This document shows positions 34,284 through 42,730 of a stretch of 64,000 nt of DNA, in pieces. Position numbers and translations under genes: made by a program. Within the stretch, counting starts at the first letter, position 1. Each line of letters starts with the position of its first letter. This DNA comes from JANQOH01 sp965243325 (GTDB lineage: Bacteria > Pseudomonadota > Alphaproteobacteria > UBA7887). The DNA lies in NCBI GenBank assembly GCA_965243325.1, contig CBDEUQ010000003.1, positions 992,001-1,056,000 of the forward strand, given 5' to 3'. Under the pieces are notes generated by a model, which saw nothing but the letters and a program-made list of their open reading frames with translations, was not told where the DNA came from and made no database searches.

Positions 34284-34537
34284 GAGGGCGGTCGGGCGGG
34301 TCGCTGTCGGGGACGCGGGCAGGTCTGAGGAAAGGCAAGGGCAAACGGTCGATCGAGACGGGATCGGGAAAACCAGTCTCCGGACGCAGAGCTTTCGAGC
34401 TCGCGTAAGCGATATGGACCCGATCCGCGCATCTCCATGAGGGCCCGCGGCGTGTGACGTGCCGCATAGAGAGGCCGGACACACGACAGCACCTGACCGC
34501 GCGCACCGAACCGACCGAAGAAAATGCTTGCGTCACC
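34284..34537 (+). ncRNA. candidate bridge/seek RNA region of the IS
   Basis: This 254-bp stretch between the transposase stop and the right inverted repeat has no gene. In IS1111-type elements the guide RNA that selects the target is encoded in the right non-coding end, so this is where it should be. I see only possible local pairing (for example around GGTCGGGCGGGTCG and ACGGGATCGGG) and have not folded it. The assignment rests on position and on the element's subgroup. Confidence 0.35.
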
Positions 34538-34548
34538 AGGGGCGTCCA

Positions 34549-35412
34549 CACACGTCCGGCGAAACACCCTTCGAGACCGTGGCCGAGGAAGTCTTCGCCC
34601 GCTACGGCCGGCGATGGAAACCGCGAACGCTGTCCGTGAACCGAAACTACCTTCGCCGCCAGATTCTGCCCTTCTTCGAGCGACGCGCCATCGGGGAGAT
34701 CACCCCGGAGGACGTTCAGAGATGGTTCCGCTCGCTCCACGCGACGCCAGCGGCCGCGAACCGCTCGGCGCCGATCCTCTCGGCCATCATGCGACAGGCG
34801 GAGGCGTGGGGATACCGTCCCGAGAACAGCAACCCCTGCAAGGGCATCCGGCGCTACCGGCAGGGACGCTCCGAACGCTTCCTGTCGCCGGAGGAATACC
34901 GCCGCCTCGGCCGGGCACTCGACAATCGCGAAGCGGACCGTCCGTTCCACGTGGCGGCGCTCCGTCTCATCGCCCTGACCGGGTGCCGGAAGTCGGAGAT
35001 CCTGACCCTGGAGTGGCGCTTCTACCGGGACGGGAACCTCCACCTAGGCGACAGCAAGACCGGCCCGCGCACGATCTGGCTGTGCCGGGCCGCGCGGGAC
35101 GTGCTCGACGGTCTGCCGCGCCGAACGCGGTTCGTCTTCCCGATGAAGAACCGGCGTACGTCGCAGGAATGGCTGAACGGTTTCTGGTCCCGGGCGAGGA
35201 AGGAAGCGGGCATCGCGGATGTCCGCCTGCACGATCTCAGACACAGCTACGCGAGCATGGCGCTGCTCAACGGGGAATCGATCCGCGCCGTCGGCCGCCT
35301 GCTCGGCCACGAAAAGCCGTCGACCACCCTGAAATACGCCCACCTGTCGGATGCGTCGGTGCGCGACGCTGTCGACGCCCTGGCCCCGGTCCTCGCGGGA
35401 GACAGGGGATGA
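34549..35412 (+). pseudogene. tyrosine recombinase, 3' part, split by IS
   Basis: The frame resumes after the element with TPFETVAEEVFARYGRRWKP (core-binding domain). The catalytic domain follows: LTGCRKSEILTLEW (first Arg), DSKTGPRTIWL, DLRHSYASMALLNG (His-x-x-Arg), LLGHEKPSTTLKYAHL (His and nucleophile Tyr). All catalytic residues are present, so the enzyme was intact before the insertion, and precise IS excision would restore it. The stop TGA at 35410-35412 overlaps the ATG of a second recombinase gene. Confidence 0.8.
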
Positions 35413-36647
35413 GGGGCGGGACGACGGTTCGGCTCACGGACGCGGGCGTCGCGAGGCTGAAGCCGGCCAAGACGGAATACATCGTCCGGGATATCCGGAT
35501 GGCGGGGCTCGGCGTCCGGGTTCGCCCGTCCGGGCATCGCAGCTTCGTCTGGCATGGACAGGAGAACGGGCAGGCGGTCCGGAAGACCGTCGGCCCGGCC
35601 GCGCTGATGAGCGTCGAGGACGCGCGGCGGGAATGCATGGCGCTTCAGACCCGCGCGGGACGCGCCGATGCCGGGAAGCTCAGAAACAATATCCCCCTGT
35701 TCCGCGATTTCGTGCTGGGCGAGTGGCGCGCGGCCTCCCGCGATCGAATGGGGGCATCGCGCCGAAGGTTCGTCGACCGGATGCTGAACAAGCAATTCCT
35801 GCCGGCGTTCGGAGCGCTCCGCCTCGACCGCATCCGGCGGCGCGACGTCGAACGCTGGTTCGACGCCTACAGCGTGACCGCGCCGGGCGGGGCCAATCTC
35901 GCGCTCCAGCTGCTGCGGCAAATCCTGAATGCCGCCGTCGCCGCCGGGTCCATCGCCGCCAATCCGACGGAGGGCATCAGGAGAAACCCCCGTCCCAGGC
36001 TCACCCGGTTCCTGTCCGTCGAAGAGATTGAGCGGCTTCACCGCGCGCTCGACCGGCTGGTCGACGAACGGCCGTCGCGGGAACAGCAGGCCGACATCGT
36101 CCGCCTCCTTCTCCTTACCGGCTGCCGCAAGGGCGAGATCGTCGGGTTGAAACGGTTCGAGGTCGACGGCGACGTGCTCAGGCTGGCGGACAGCAAGACG
36201 GGACCGCGCACCGTGTGGCTGAGCGAAGCCGCGCGGGCCATCCTCGACCGCCAGCCGCGAGGCGCGAGCCGTTACGTGTTTCCGTCGCCGAAAGATCCCG
36301 CGAGACCGTGCACCCGCGACGTGACGCTCTGGAGACGCGCTAGAAAGGAAGCCGGGATCGAGGATGTCCGCCTGCACGACCTCAGGCACACCGTGGCGAG
36401 CCAAGCCGTGGCCCGCGGCGCCGCGCTGTCGACGGTCGCCAGGATGCTCGGGCATGCCAACCCGACGATGACCCTGCGCTACGCCCATGTCGGCGATCGG
36501 GACGTCGAAGCAGCGGCGGAAAGAATCGGGCAAGCGATCGCATGCGCAATGAACATCGGTCGGGCCGTTGGGGAGGGGGACAACCGGTCGCGATCCTCCG
36601 CCGAAACCGCAAACGAAACCCCGCGAAGCATCGCAACCGTCCCATGA
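35409..36647 (+). CDS. tyrosine recombinase / integrase, intact
   Basis: The 412-aa protein is a full P4-type integrase: DUF4102-like arm domain (VRLTDAGVARLKPAKTEYIV), core-binding region (RMLNKQFLPAFGALRLDRI) and catalytic domain with LTGCRKGEIVGL (Arg), DSKTGPRTVWL, HDLRHTVASQAV (HxxR), LGHANPTMTLRYAHVGD (His, Tyr). ATG 35409 overlaps the stop of the preceding recombinase (ATGA), so the two were translationally coupled before the IS split the first. Paired recombinases of this kind drive excision and insertion of some islands. Its last ~340 bp have a near-identical broken copy at 41.6-42.0 kb. Confidence 0.9.
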   Translation: MRGGTTVRLTDAGVARLKPAKTEYIVRDIRMAGLGVRVRPSGHRSFVWHGQENGQAVRKTVGPAALMSVEDARRECMALQTRAGRADAGKLRNNIPLFRDFVLGEWRAASRDRMGASRRRFVDRMLNKQFLPAFGALRLDRIRRRDVERWFDAYSVTAPGGANLALQLLRQILNAAVAAGSIAANPTEGIRRNPRPRLTRFLSVEEIERLHRALDRLVDERPSREQQADIVRLLLLTGCRKGEIVGLKRFEVDGDVLRLADSKTGPRTVWLSEAARAILDRQPRGASRYVFPSPKDPARPCTRDVTLWRRARKEAGIEDVRLHDLRHTVASQAVARGAALSTVARMLGHANPTMTLRYAHVGDRDVEAAAERIGQAIACAMNIGRAVGEGDNRSRSSAETANETPRSIATVP

Positions 36648-36754
36648 CAGATCAAACAAGGGGAAACAATATAGGATTCTTCCGTCAAATGCGGTCCACT
36701 AGCTCACCCGCCTGAAGACCCGAATAGGTAGGATCACACGAGTTTCTAGCGTGG

Positions 36755-37315
36755 TCAACAACGAAATAGAGCGAAACCCCAAGGAGGGTCGTCTAATTCA
36801 CAGATGTAAGAGTCGATCGGATGTACCAATCCGTGGAGGTTTGATCGATTGCGCATTGTGTCATTTACTCTGTTGAATCTGTTAACTATAAATTGCGTAT
36901 CGCCGTGGGTGTAATACAGAACATAGCCGGTAGCACCACCGGCATCTTTTTTTGTAATATAGTCTGATACCTTGTTGACATCACTGATAACCGGAGATTG
37001 CTTCCATGCCTGTTTTACTTCAATGACCGCCTTGAGTCGGTTCTCAGCCTTGCGCCAGAAGACGAGGTCGAATCTTTGGGTAACATTCTGCGGCGGCCTT
37101 TTGCTCTTTAAATCAGAGCTGTCGCGAATTTTCTTAGGTGAAGGATCAACATAAACTTGAAAACCAAGACTTTTAAATACTTCAATGGCTATATAGTTTT
37201 GAAGGTACGATTCATGCGAATACCAAAGATAGTTTCCCGACATTTCTATGTGGAATCTTTGCGCGGACATAGCCGCATCCAAGATGGCTTTCTCGAATAT
37301 ATTTGGCACAGGCAT
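36755..37315 (-). CDS. orphan PD-(D/E)XK nuclease-like protein
   Basis: The 186-aa product contains the restriction-enzyme-type core RFDLVFWRKAENRLKAVIEV followed by KQAWKQ: a metal-binding Asp in RFDLVFW, then Glu and Lys in IEVKQ. An upstream Glu-containing helix is present (ESYLQNYIAIEVFKSLGFQV). This is the active-site pattern of small PD-(D/E)XK nucleases. The DNA is much more AT-rich than its surroundings, which points to recent transfer. It stands alone just downstream of the recombinases, with no methylase or partner gene, so it may be a defence gene or a decayed restriction system. Confidence 0.6.
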   Translation of the reverse strand: MPVPNIFEKAILDAAMSAQRFHIEMSGNYLWYSHESYLQNYIAIEVFKSLGFQVYVDPSPKKIRDSSDLKSKRPPQNVTQRFDLVFWRKAENRLKAVIEVKQAWKQSPVISDVNKVSDYITKKDAGGATGYVLYYTHGDTQFIVNRFNRVNDTMRNRSNLHGLVHPIDSYICELDDPPWGFALFRC

Positions 37316-37602
37316 TTTCCTTCGTTGACTGTTTAGATAGGGAAATCAGCTGACATTTGGCGCTTCCGCCGGGGGTATGTCTCAGGCGGCCTTCTTCATC
37401 TTCTCCTCCTATGGCCCCTTCGTTTTTCGCGGACATCGGATGAAGACGTCGACCGGCGTCCCTCTCTTCATGCCGCGGCGCTGATTGTTGTTCGGCGTGC
37501 GATTTTTATGGTGAATATGTTGTTAGCTTGAAAGCTGGCGGTGCCAGTCGACATGAACGAGCCCCGCCGGAGGGCGCCGCAAGCCGAGTCGGGCGCCGGT
37601 TC
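37316..37602. other. 287-bp gap, AT-rich flank of the nuclease gene
   Basis: No gene is supported. The first part is likely the nuclease promoter region. The remainder (37480-37560) contains an AT-rich stretch (GCGATTTTTATGGTGAATAT) before GC content rises again toward the next gene. Confidence 0.35.
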
Positions 37603-38532
37603 CTACCGTTCCAGCTTCTCTCCGTGGCGATACTCGTACACATCGGGATCGCCGCTGTCGCAGTCCAAGCGCCATTGACCATGCATTAAACCATTTACGA
37701 AAGGGCCTTCCAGCGCGCAGCCATCATCGGGAAATCGGACGACCCAATGCCCCTGCTCTAAACCGCCGACGAAGGCACCCTCAATTGTGTGGCGGTCCTC
37801 ATCGTACCAAGTCCATTTTCCGTGCCTCTTCCCCTCGACGAACGCCCCGGAAGAGCGGTCCTCCAAAAAGTCAACGCTGCCGTCGTCCCGCTTCGACGTT
37901 AGCCGCTGGGTAAGCGTGCCCCGCCCGGTCACACGCGACGACTCATCGCACTCGCCGGACCAGGTGGACGCCACCACCCTGTCCAGGGTGTCGAACCAGT
38001 GCTCCGGCCACCACATGACGCATTCCGCCGGCACCGACAGCGCGGCCCAACAACCGTCTGGTCTCGCATCGTCCGTGCCGCACGTCGGGAAGTAGAGAAC
38101 CTGATTGTCCGATCCGCTCGGAGCCGCAGCATCCTCTGCTTCCGTATCGGCGGACTCCCGCGCGGCCGGTTCGTCCATCTGCACTTCCAGCGTTTCGCTG
38201 GCCTCCGCGCCCATGGTCGCCAGCGTCTCCACCTCCGGCAGCGTGAGATAGCCCGTCGTGTCGAGTTCCTTAGCCGTCTGCCAATCCCAGATCGCCGCTC
38301 GCGTCTTGGGGCCGAAGAGCCCGTCGGCGGGGCCGGGATCGAAGCCGAGGAAGGCGAGGCCGCGTTGCACGAGGACTCGTACCTCGCGCGGCATTTCCAC
38401 ATCCTGCACGTGCGCGGCGGGATCTTCGGGCGCCTCCTGGGCCGGTGCCGACAGCGGCGCCGGCAGCAACGCGCACGCGGTAAGGGCCAGAAGCGCGGCG
38501 ATCGTACGGCGTCGACCTGAATGAGTGGGCAT
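37603..38532 (-). CDS. exported peptidoglycan-binding and MORN-like repeat protein
   Basis: The 309-aa product has a signal peptide (residues ~8-31, LLALTACALLPAPLSAPAQE), a peptidoglycan-binding_1 domain (RGLAFLGFDPGPADGLFGPK, TRAAIWDWQ) and a Cys-containing middle part. The C-terminal repeats GAFVEGKRHGKWTWY, GAFVGGLEQGHWVVRF and GPFVNGLMHGQWRLD follow the G-x-F-x-x-G-x-x-x-G-x-W pattern of MORN-like/toxin_wg-type repeats. It probably sits in the cell wall or outer surface. A Cys in LTACALL might be a lipobox (LTAC), giving a lipoprotein instead. Confidence 0.7.
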   Translation of the reverse strand: MPTHSGRRRTIAALLALTACALLPAPLSAPAQEAPEDPAAHVQDVEMPREVRVLVQRGLAFLGFDPGPADGLFGPKTRAAIWDWQTAKELDTTGYLTLPEVETLATMGAEASETLEVQMDEPAARESADTEAEDAAAPSGSDNQVLYFPTCGTDDARPDGCWAALSVPAECVMWWPEHWFDTLDRVVASTWSGECDESSRVTGRGTLTQRLTSKRDDGSVDFLEDRSSGAFVEGKRHGKWTWYDEDRHTIEGAFVGGLEQGHWVVRFPDDGCALEGPFVNGLMHGQWRLDCDSGDPDVYEYRHGEKLER

Positions 38533-38555
38533 GGCCTGCTCGCTCGTGAGCGCCT

Positions 38556-38837
38556 CTACTGCGGCTCGCGGCCCGGAGGAGGCGACTCGGTGACGAGGGA
38601 TAGCTGGCCCTCGACGCGAGCTTGCCGTTCGGCAAGGCGCAGCATCTCAAGCCGGAACGTATCCATGGCGGATTGATGCGCCCGCCGATCGGCAGCAGCT
38701 TCCGTGGCGAGGCTCCGCACGTCCGCGCGGACTTCCGCTATGTCGTCGCGGACCCAGCCTATGCCGGCGAATGTCGAGCCGCCCACGGCAAGGCCAGTGC
38801 CGACGATGGCGACAATCAGCTTGCCCGTTTCCGTCAT
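38556..38837 (-). CDS. small membrane protein with coiled coil, 93 aa
   Basis: One N-terminal membrane helix (LIVAIVGTGLAVGGSTFAGI) is followed by a heptad-rich helix (RDDIAEVRADVRSLATEAAA to RLEMLRLAERQARVEGQLSL). Such proteins are common in phage and mobile regions and have no known role. A related but shorter gene lies at 39109-39276, and a broken copy of this gene's end lies between them, so the module has been duplicated. Confidence 0.55.
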   Translation of the reverse strand: MTETGKLIVAIVGTGLAVGGSTFAGIGWVRDDIAEVRADVRSLATEAAADRRAHQSAMDTFRLEMLRLAERQARVEGQLSLVTESPPPGREPQ

Positions 38838-39108
38838 GGCCGACTCCTCGCGCGCGGCGCTTGTCGCGCGTCCCTACGGTTCCTCGTCGGGCGGCGGCGT
38901 TTCGGACTCGGTTTCCCCGCCGAGGATCTGTTGCAGAAGCCGCAGAACCTCCGCTCTCTCCCTTGTCCTCAAGGCGCCGAGTCATGGGCGGCGCTGGATC
39001 CCCTACAAAACTTCACACCTACAGGTTCCCGGTCGTCGATAACGTTTCGATGACCAGGGATATCTGGCCTTCAATGCGGCTTGCCGTTCGGCGAGGCGCA
39101 GAGCGTTG
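38838..39108. repeat. partial duplicate of the small membrane gene's 3' end
   Basis: Bases ~39057-39110 repeat the sequence around 38600-38650 with changes (compare TGGCCCTCGACGCGAGCTTG with TGGCCTTCAATGCGGCTTGC). On the minus strand they encode LRLAERQAALKARY against LRLAERQARVEGQL in the intact gene. The remaining bases show no gene. Confidence 0.55.
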
Positions 39109-39276
39109 TCAGCTACGACCCGATGGTACCTCGCGCTTGGTGAAGCCATCGAGCAGCCCTTCGAGACGCGCCATTCGCTCGCGGAGGTCGGCGATTTCAC
39201 GGCGAAAATCGCGTTGCATGTTCCACAGAAAGGCTAGGACGGCGACGAAACCGCCGACCGTGATCCACGTCTCCAT
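39109..39276 (-). CDS. small membrane protein with coiled coil, 55 aa
   Basis: METWITVGGFVAVLAFLWNM is a single membrane helix at the N-terminus, followed by a charged helix (RDFRREIADLRERMARLEGL). The plan is the same as the 93-aa protein upstream but shorter. ATG 39276 was chosen over 39297 because it begins just before the membrane helix. No function is known. Confidence 0.5.
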   Translation of the reverse strand: METWITVGGFVAVLAFLWNMQRDFRREIADLRERMARLEGLLDGFTKREVPSGRS

Positions 39277-39298
39277 CGCCGTCTCCCGCTCAAACAAG

Positions 39299-39772
39299 CG
39301 GGCCCAATATACACGCGGACTTTCCGCGACAAAACCCTTTGACCTGCCGCCGAATGGGCGTCAGGCTTTCTCTGGCTACGCGGAGCCTTGGGCATACGGC
39401 CATTTGCCGGCGAGAGGTCTTGCCGGCAACCGGGCGCTGTCCGGGAGCGCGACCTGGAGGGGCGACCTGCTCGGGCTGACCCCGAGCGGGCACTCCGTCT
39501 GGGGCAACGCCGCTATCGGCGTGAGGCTGGCGACGATGACCGGGCGCGCCGACTTCACGGAGATCGTGGTCTCGCGCTCCGAGCACCGCACGTGGTCGCA
39601 GTGGCTCGATGGCGACCTCGGCTACACCATCGCCGTCCGCGGCAACACATTCCGCGAGACCGGGGGTGACGCCGGCAGGCTTACCGGCATTTTCACAGGC
39701 GGCTTCCACGAAGGCGCCGCCGGCACCTTGGAGCGTTCAGACCTCACCGCAGCGTTCGGCGCGTCTCGCTGA
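39299..39772 (+). pseudogene. TbpB-like lipoprotein, C-terminal remnant
   Basis: The frame up to the TGA at 39772 encodes only the C-terminal barrel: GSATWRGDLLGLTPSGHSVW, IRLATMTGRADFT-like strands, GNTFRETGGDAGRLTGIF, and the closing GGFHEGAAGTLERSDLTAAF. This matches the ends of the lipoproteins at 3.8-6.5 kb but comes from a different subfamily member. No signal peptide or proper start precedes it, and the DNA upstream belongs to the minus-strand membrane gene. Confidence 0.7.
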
Positions 39773-39844
39773 TATTGTAGCGGCCAATAAACTGCGCGTA
39801 TACTGGCCCATGCTCGACACGCATCAACCAAGAGTAGGGAGCTG

Positions 39845-40102
39845 ATGAGGAACGCGATCACCGCAGCGACGATTCTGGCTTTGAGTTTGGCCACCCCTGC
39901 GAGCACTCACGAAGAGTCCGTTCGGGACGGCTCTTACAGCATGAAGGTGGAAGAGGTGTTGGATCACTGCCGCAGGGAGAGGCACTTTGTGCGAAACGAA
40001 ACCATGACGCGAAACGAGTGCGTGTGCTGGCATTCTGGGCTTTGGAGCTTAGGTGGTGGCACGCGTACATGCGGGCTCTGGCTACAAAGGAACGGCGGCT
40101 AG
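39845..40102 (+). CDS. small secreted protein, 85 aa
   Basis: Starts at ATG 39845 behind AGGGAGCTG. A short signal peptide (ITAATILALSLATPAS) precedes a ~65-residue mature part with four Cys (LDHCRRERHF, NECVCWHSG, RTCGLW), which suggests a small disulfide-bonded exported protein. I do not recognise the family. Nothing nearby suggests a partner. Confidence 0.5.
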   Translation: MRNAITAATILALSLATPASTHEESVRDGSYSMKVEEVLDHCRRERHFVRNETMTRNECVCWHSGLWSLGGGTRTCGLWLQRNGG

Positions 40103-40195
40103 GTGTTAAGCTGCACCCTATCTTGTTGATGCGGCCGCGCCGCAGGATCGCCCGAGATGGGCAACGATCGCGCGAGATGCGCAGGGAGTGACGTC

Positions 40196-40495
40196 ATGGC
40201 CGGAGACGACAAGCTGAACGGAAGCGTTGACCTGCTGGCTCAAGCGATGCGGCAGGTGTTCGCCGAGGCGGTCGAAGGCGCCGTCGAGCCGTTGACGACT
40301 GAAGTCAAGGCGCTCCGAACCGAGACGCGCGATATCCGCGAGACGATGGCCACGAAGCAAGACGTCAAGCGCCTCGAGGCCGACATGGAAGCCGGTTTCT
40401 CCGGGGCGGCGGAGGAACGGAGACGTCTCCGGAGCGACATGGAGAACGGCTTCGCGGAACTGAAGCCGCCCGAGCCGGACGCTCAATCAGGCTGA
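40196..40495 (+). CDS. coiled-coil hypothetical protein, 99 aa
   Basis: ATG 40196 follows CAGGGAG. The product is helical and heptad-rich (VEGAVEPLTTEVKALRTETR, DIRETMATKQDVKRLEADME), like short phage or island coiled-coil proteins. Its last codons overlap the IS1595 transposase gene on the other strand by 9 bp, so its natural C-terminus may have been replaced by the element. Confidence 0.5.
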   Translation: MAGDDKLNGSVDLLAQAMRQVFAEAVEGAVEPLTTEVKALRTETRDIRETMATKQDVKRLEADMEAGFSGAAEERRRLRSDMENGFAELKPPEPDAQSG

Positions 40496-41470
40496 CCGCG
40501 CCCCGCTGGGCAGGCCATTGTCCGCGATCAGGTCGGCATAGGCGAGGTACTTCCCGACCATCTGCGTGAACGCCGCGGTCATCTGGTCGATCGTGTCCGC
40601 GTCCCGGATGTTGTGGCGTGCCGCGAACTCCGCGACGTACCGGTCCAGATGCTTCGGGCTCATCTTGTGGTACGTGCCGTGAAAGCCCCGCTTGAACATC
40701 GACCAGAACGCCTCGATGCCGTTCACGCTGGCATCGCCCCGCACGTATTCGCTCGCCGAGTGGTTGACCGTCTCATGGCGGTAGGCTGACTTGAGCGGGT
40801 TGTAGACCGTCGACTCGTCCGTGTAGACCGTGGCGCCCAGCTCCGTCTGCTCGGCGACGAACCCGGAGACAGTCGCGGCGTCGGTGGCCGGGACGTGGCG
40901 GGCGACCACCTTGTTGCTGGCCCGGTCCTTGACCCCGACCACGGCGGACTTGCCGACCGCGCCACGGCCCCTGAGCGCCTTGCGCTTGCTCTTCGGCATG
41001 TTCTTCCGCTTGCCGCCGATGTAGGTCTCGTCGGCCTCGGTCGGGCCGACGAACCGCTCAAGGCCGCTCTGGTCCCAGGCCTCGCGGAGGCGGTGCAGCA
41101 TGAACCACGCCGTCTTCTGCGTCACCTTGATGTCGCGCCGCAGCTTCACGCTGCTGACGCCCTTGAGGTTCGTCACGTAGAGGTACGTCGCGAACACCCA
41201 CTTGCGGATCGGGAGCCGGGAGCTCTCCATCATCGTCCCGGTCCGGACGGAGAAGTACGACTTGCAGTCGCCGCACCAGTAGGGCATCGGCTTGGCATTC
41301 GGAATCTCGCGGGTGTTGACCGATCCGCACTTCGCGCAATGCCGTTCCCCGTCCGGCCAGCGGATCTTCTCAAACCACGCAACCGCCGACGCTTCGTCGG
41401 GAAACATCTCGTTCAGCTCCATGATCGAGATGCCCTCGCGGTGCGCTCTGCCGGGGCCTTTCTGTGCCAT
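40487..41470 (-). CDS. IS1595-family transposase
   Basis: The 327-aa protein is complete. It has an N-terminal zinc ribbon (CAKCGSVNTRE and WCGDCKSYFS), a helical region (PIRKWVFATYLYVTNLKGVS) and a DDE domain of the ISXO2 type: ADETYIGGKRKN (first Asp), TVYTDESTVY (second Asp) and NGIEAFWSMFKRGFHGTYHK (Glu/third site). I could not define the element's terminal inverted repeats with confidence; the upstream flank contains GGGCGCAATTGCCCC at about 41485, which may belong to one end. Confidence 0.9.
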   Translation of the reverse strand: MAQKGPGRAHREGISIMELNEMFPDEASAVAWFEKIRWPDGERHCAKCGSVNTREIPNAKPMPYWCGDCKSYFSVRTGTMMESSRLPIRKWVFATYLYVTNLKGVSSVKLRRDIKVTQKTAWFMLHRLREAWDQSGLERFVGPTEADETYIGGKRKNMPKSKRKALRGRGAVGKSAVVGVKDRASNKVVARHVPATDAATVSGFVAEQTELGATVYTDESTVYNPLKSAYRHETVNHSASEYVRGDASVNGIEAFWSMFKRGFHGTYHKMSPKHLDRYVAEFAARHNIRDADTIDQMTAAFTQMVGKYLAYADLIADNGLPSGARSA

Positions 41471-41639
41471 TCGAGGGGTCCTTCAGGGCGCAATTGCCCC
41501 AACCCCAATATAGGTCAGAATGCCTGCTGTTTCAAGCTAAATATATAAAAGCCATTTTTATTGCCCCGCAGCATTATGTTACCTGAATAGCTTATCACGC
41601 TGATCGGTGCGCAACAAACGTGCCGCTCCGACTCGTAAA

Positions 41640-42000
41640 GGGTCCGATCCGCGCATCGTGTGGTTGAGCGAGCCCGCGCGGGCCATCCTCGACCGCCAGC
41701 CGCGAGGCGCGAGCCGTTACGTGTTTCCGTCGCCGAAAGATCCCGCGAGGCCGTGCACCCGCGACGTGACGCTCTGGAGACGCCCCAGAGAGGAAGCCAA
41801 GATCGAGGATGTCCGCCTGCACGACCTCAGGCATACCGTGGCAAGCTAGGCCGTGGCCCGGGGCGCCGCGCTGTCGACGGTCGCTTGCCTGCTCGGCCAT
41901 TCCAATGTCTGCATGACGCTCTGCTACGCCCATGTCGGCGACCGCGATGTCGAAGCCGCCGCCGAACGCATCGGCAGGCCGATCCACGCGGCCATGGCGG
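41640..42000 (+). pseudogene. tyrosine recombinase 3' fragment, duplicate of the intact gene
   Basis: This ~350-bp stretch is nearly identical to 36205-36545 of the intact recombinase, including RQPRGASRYVFPSPKDPARP. It has an in-frame TAG at 41848-41850 where the intact gene has CAA (…HTVAS*AVARG), and the residue before the nucleophile Tyr is Cys instead of Arg (TLCYAHVGD). Only the catalytic C-terminal part exists. It probably marks the far end of the island that begins at the split recombinase. Confidence 0.8.
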
Positions 42001-42107
42001 GCGGCCGCGGTACGGTGGCCGAGTGGAAGGTGTCGTTACCGAGCCTCCCCGCGCCTGACGCGCGCGCCCTCATGCCGCCCCGCGCCGGCAGAGAAACGGG
42101 TCCGTCC

Positions 42108-42730
42108 TCACCATCGCGCGGTGGCCCCGAACCCGACCTCATGCTCCGCGACCGAACCGGAGCCGCCGTCGTTGTTGGCGGCCTCGCGCCGGAGAGCCTC
42201 GAAGGAGAGCTCGAATGCCGCGGCGCCCCCGGCCGGCGATAGCCGCAGGCCGAGTCGGTAGTCGCGCCCGGTATCGGCGAACCCGGCGCCCGCCTCCGGC
42301 GTCAGCGTAAAGCGGTTGCCGAAGGACGACAGCCCGTAACCGAGATTCACTTCCAGACGACGCGCCCGGAGGTCATCATTGCCGCATTCTCGTTCGCCGC
42401 GAGGCCCTCCAGCGTCGTGCGCGACAGCAGCGCGTCAGCGCCGCCCGAGGCCGCCCCGCCCACGGTCTGGGTCAGCGACAGCGTGGCGCCACGGTCCGAG
42501 TCCGGCCTCTGCCGCCACCACAGCGACCCCGAGACCCCGCGCTCGCGGAAGCCCTTCGAGGCGTGGCGAAGAAGGCCGCGCCTGCGAATCGCCGCCTTCA
42601 GGCCGAGCATCGGAACCGAAGGTGCAATGCCGCCGCCCAGGTCGAGGCCGAAACCTGTCTCGGCGTCGCCGCCGTCACGGCGCACCCCCGCCTCCGCGGA
42701 AGGTGTCAGCGTCGTTCCGTATTTTAACAA
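42108..42730 (-). pseudogene. outer-membrane beta-barrel (autotransporter-like) fragment, frameshifted
   Basis: Two frames overlapping by 4 bp (42347-42730 and 42108-42350) together give a continuous barrel end: LKYGTTLTPSAEAGVRRDGG, SLTQTVGGAASGGADALLSR, then LGYGLSSFGNRFTLTPEAGA and a final AEHEVGFGATARW. The alternating strands and terminal aromatic residue are typical of an outer-membrane barrel, probably the C-terminal domain of a large exported protein. The join needs a frameshift near 42348, and the passenger part is missing. It ends ~110 bp before the cas operon. Confidence 0.6.

Larger units (their letters stand above)
33185..34548 (+). mobile_element. IS110-family (IS1111-like) insertion sequence
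   Basis: The element carries one transposase gene and splits a recombinase gene. Its ends show an 11-bp inverted repeat, TGGACGCCCCT at 33185-33195 and AGGGGCGTCCA at 34538-34548. A third copy of AGGGGCGTCCA at 33251-33261 overlaps the transposase ATG. Short subterminal inverted repeats, a short left non-coding end (~76 bp) and a long right end (~255 bp) fit the IS1111 subgroup rather than classical IS110. The exact outer boundaries could lie some bases beyond the repeats; no target duplication is expected in this family. Confidence 0.8.

Noticed and set aside
32800..36750. A tRNA gene as attachment site for the recombinase island.
   Set aside because: I looked for tRNA-like sequence at both ends of the island and found none, so the attachment site remains undefined.
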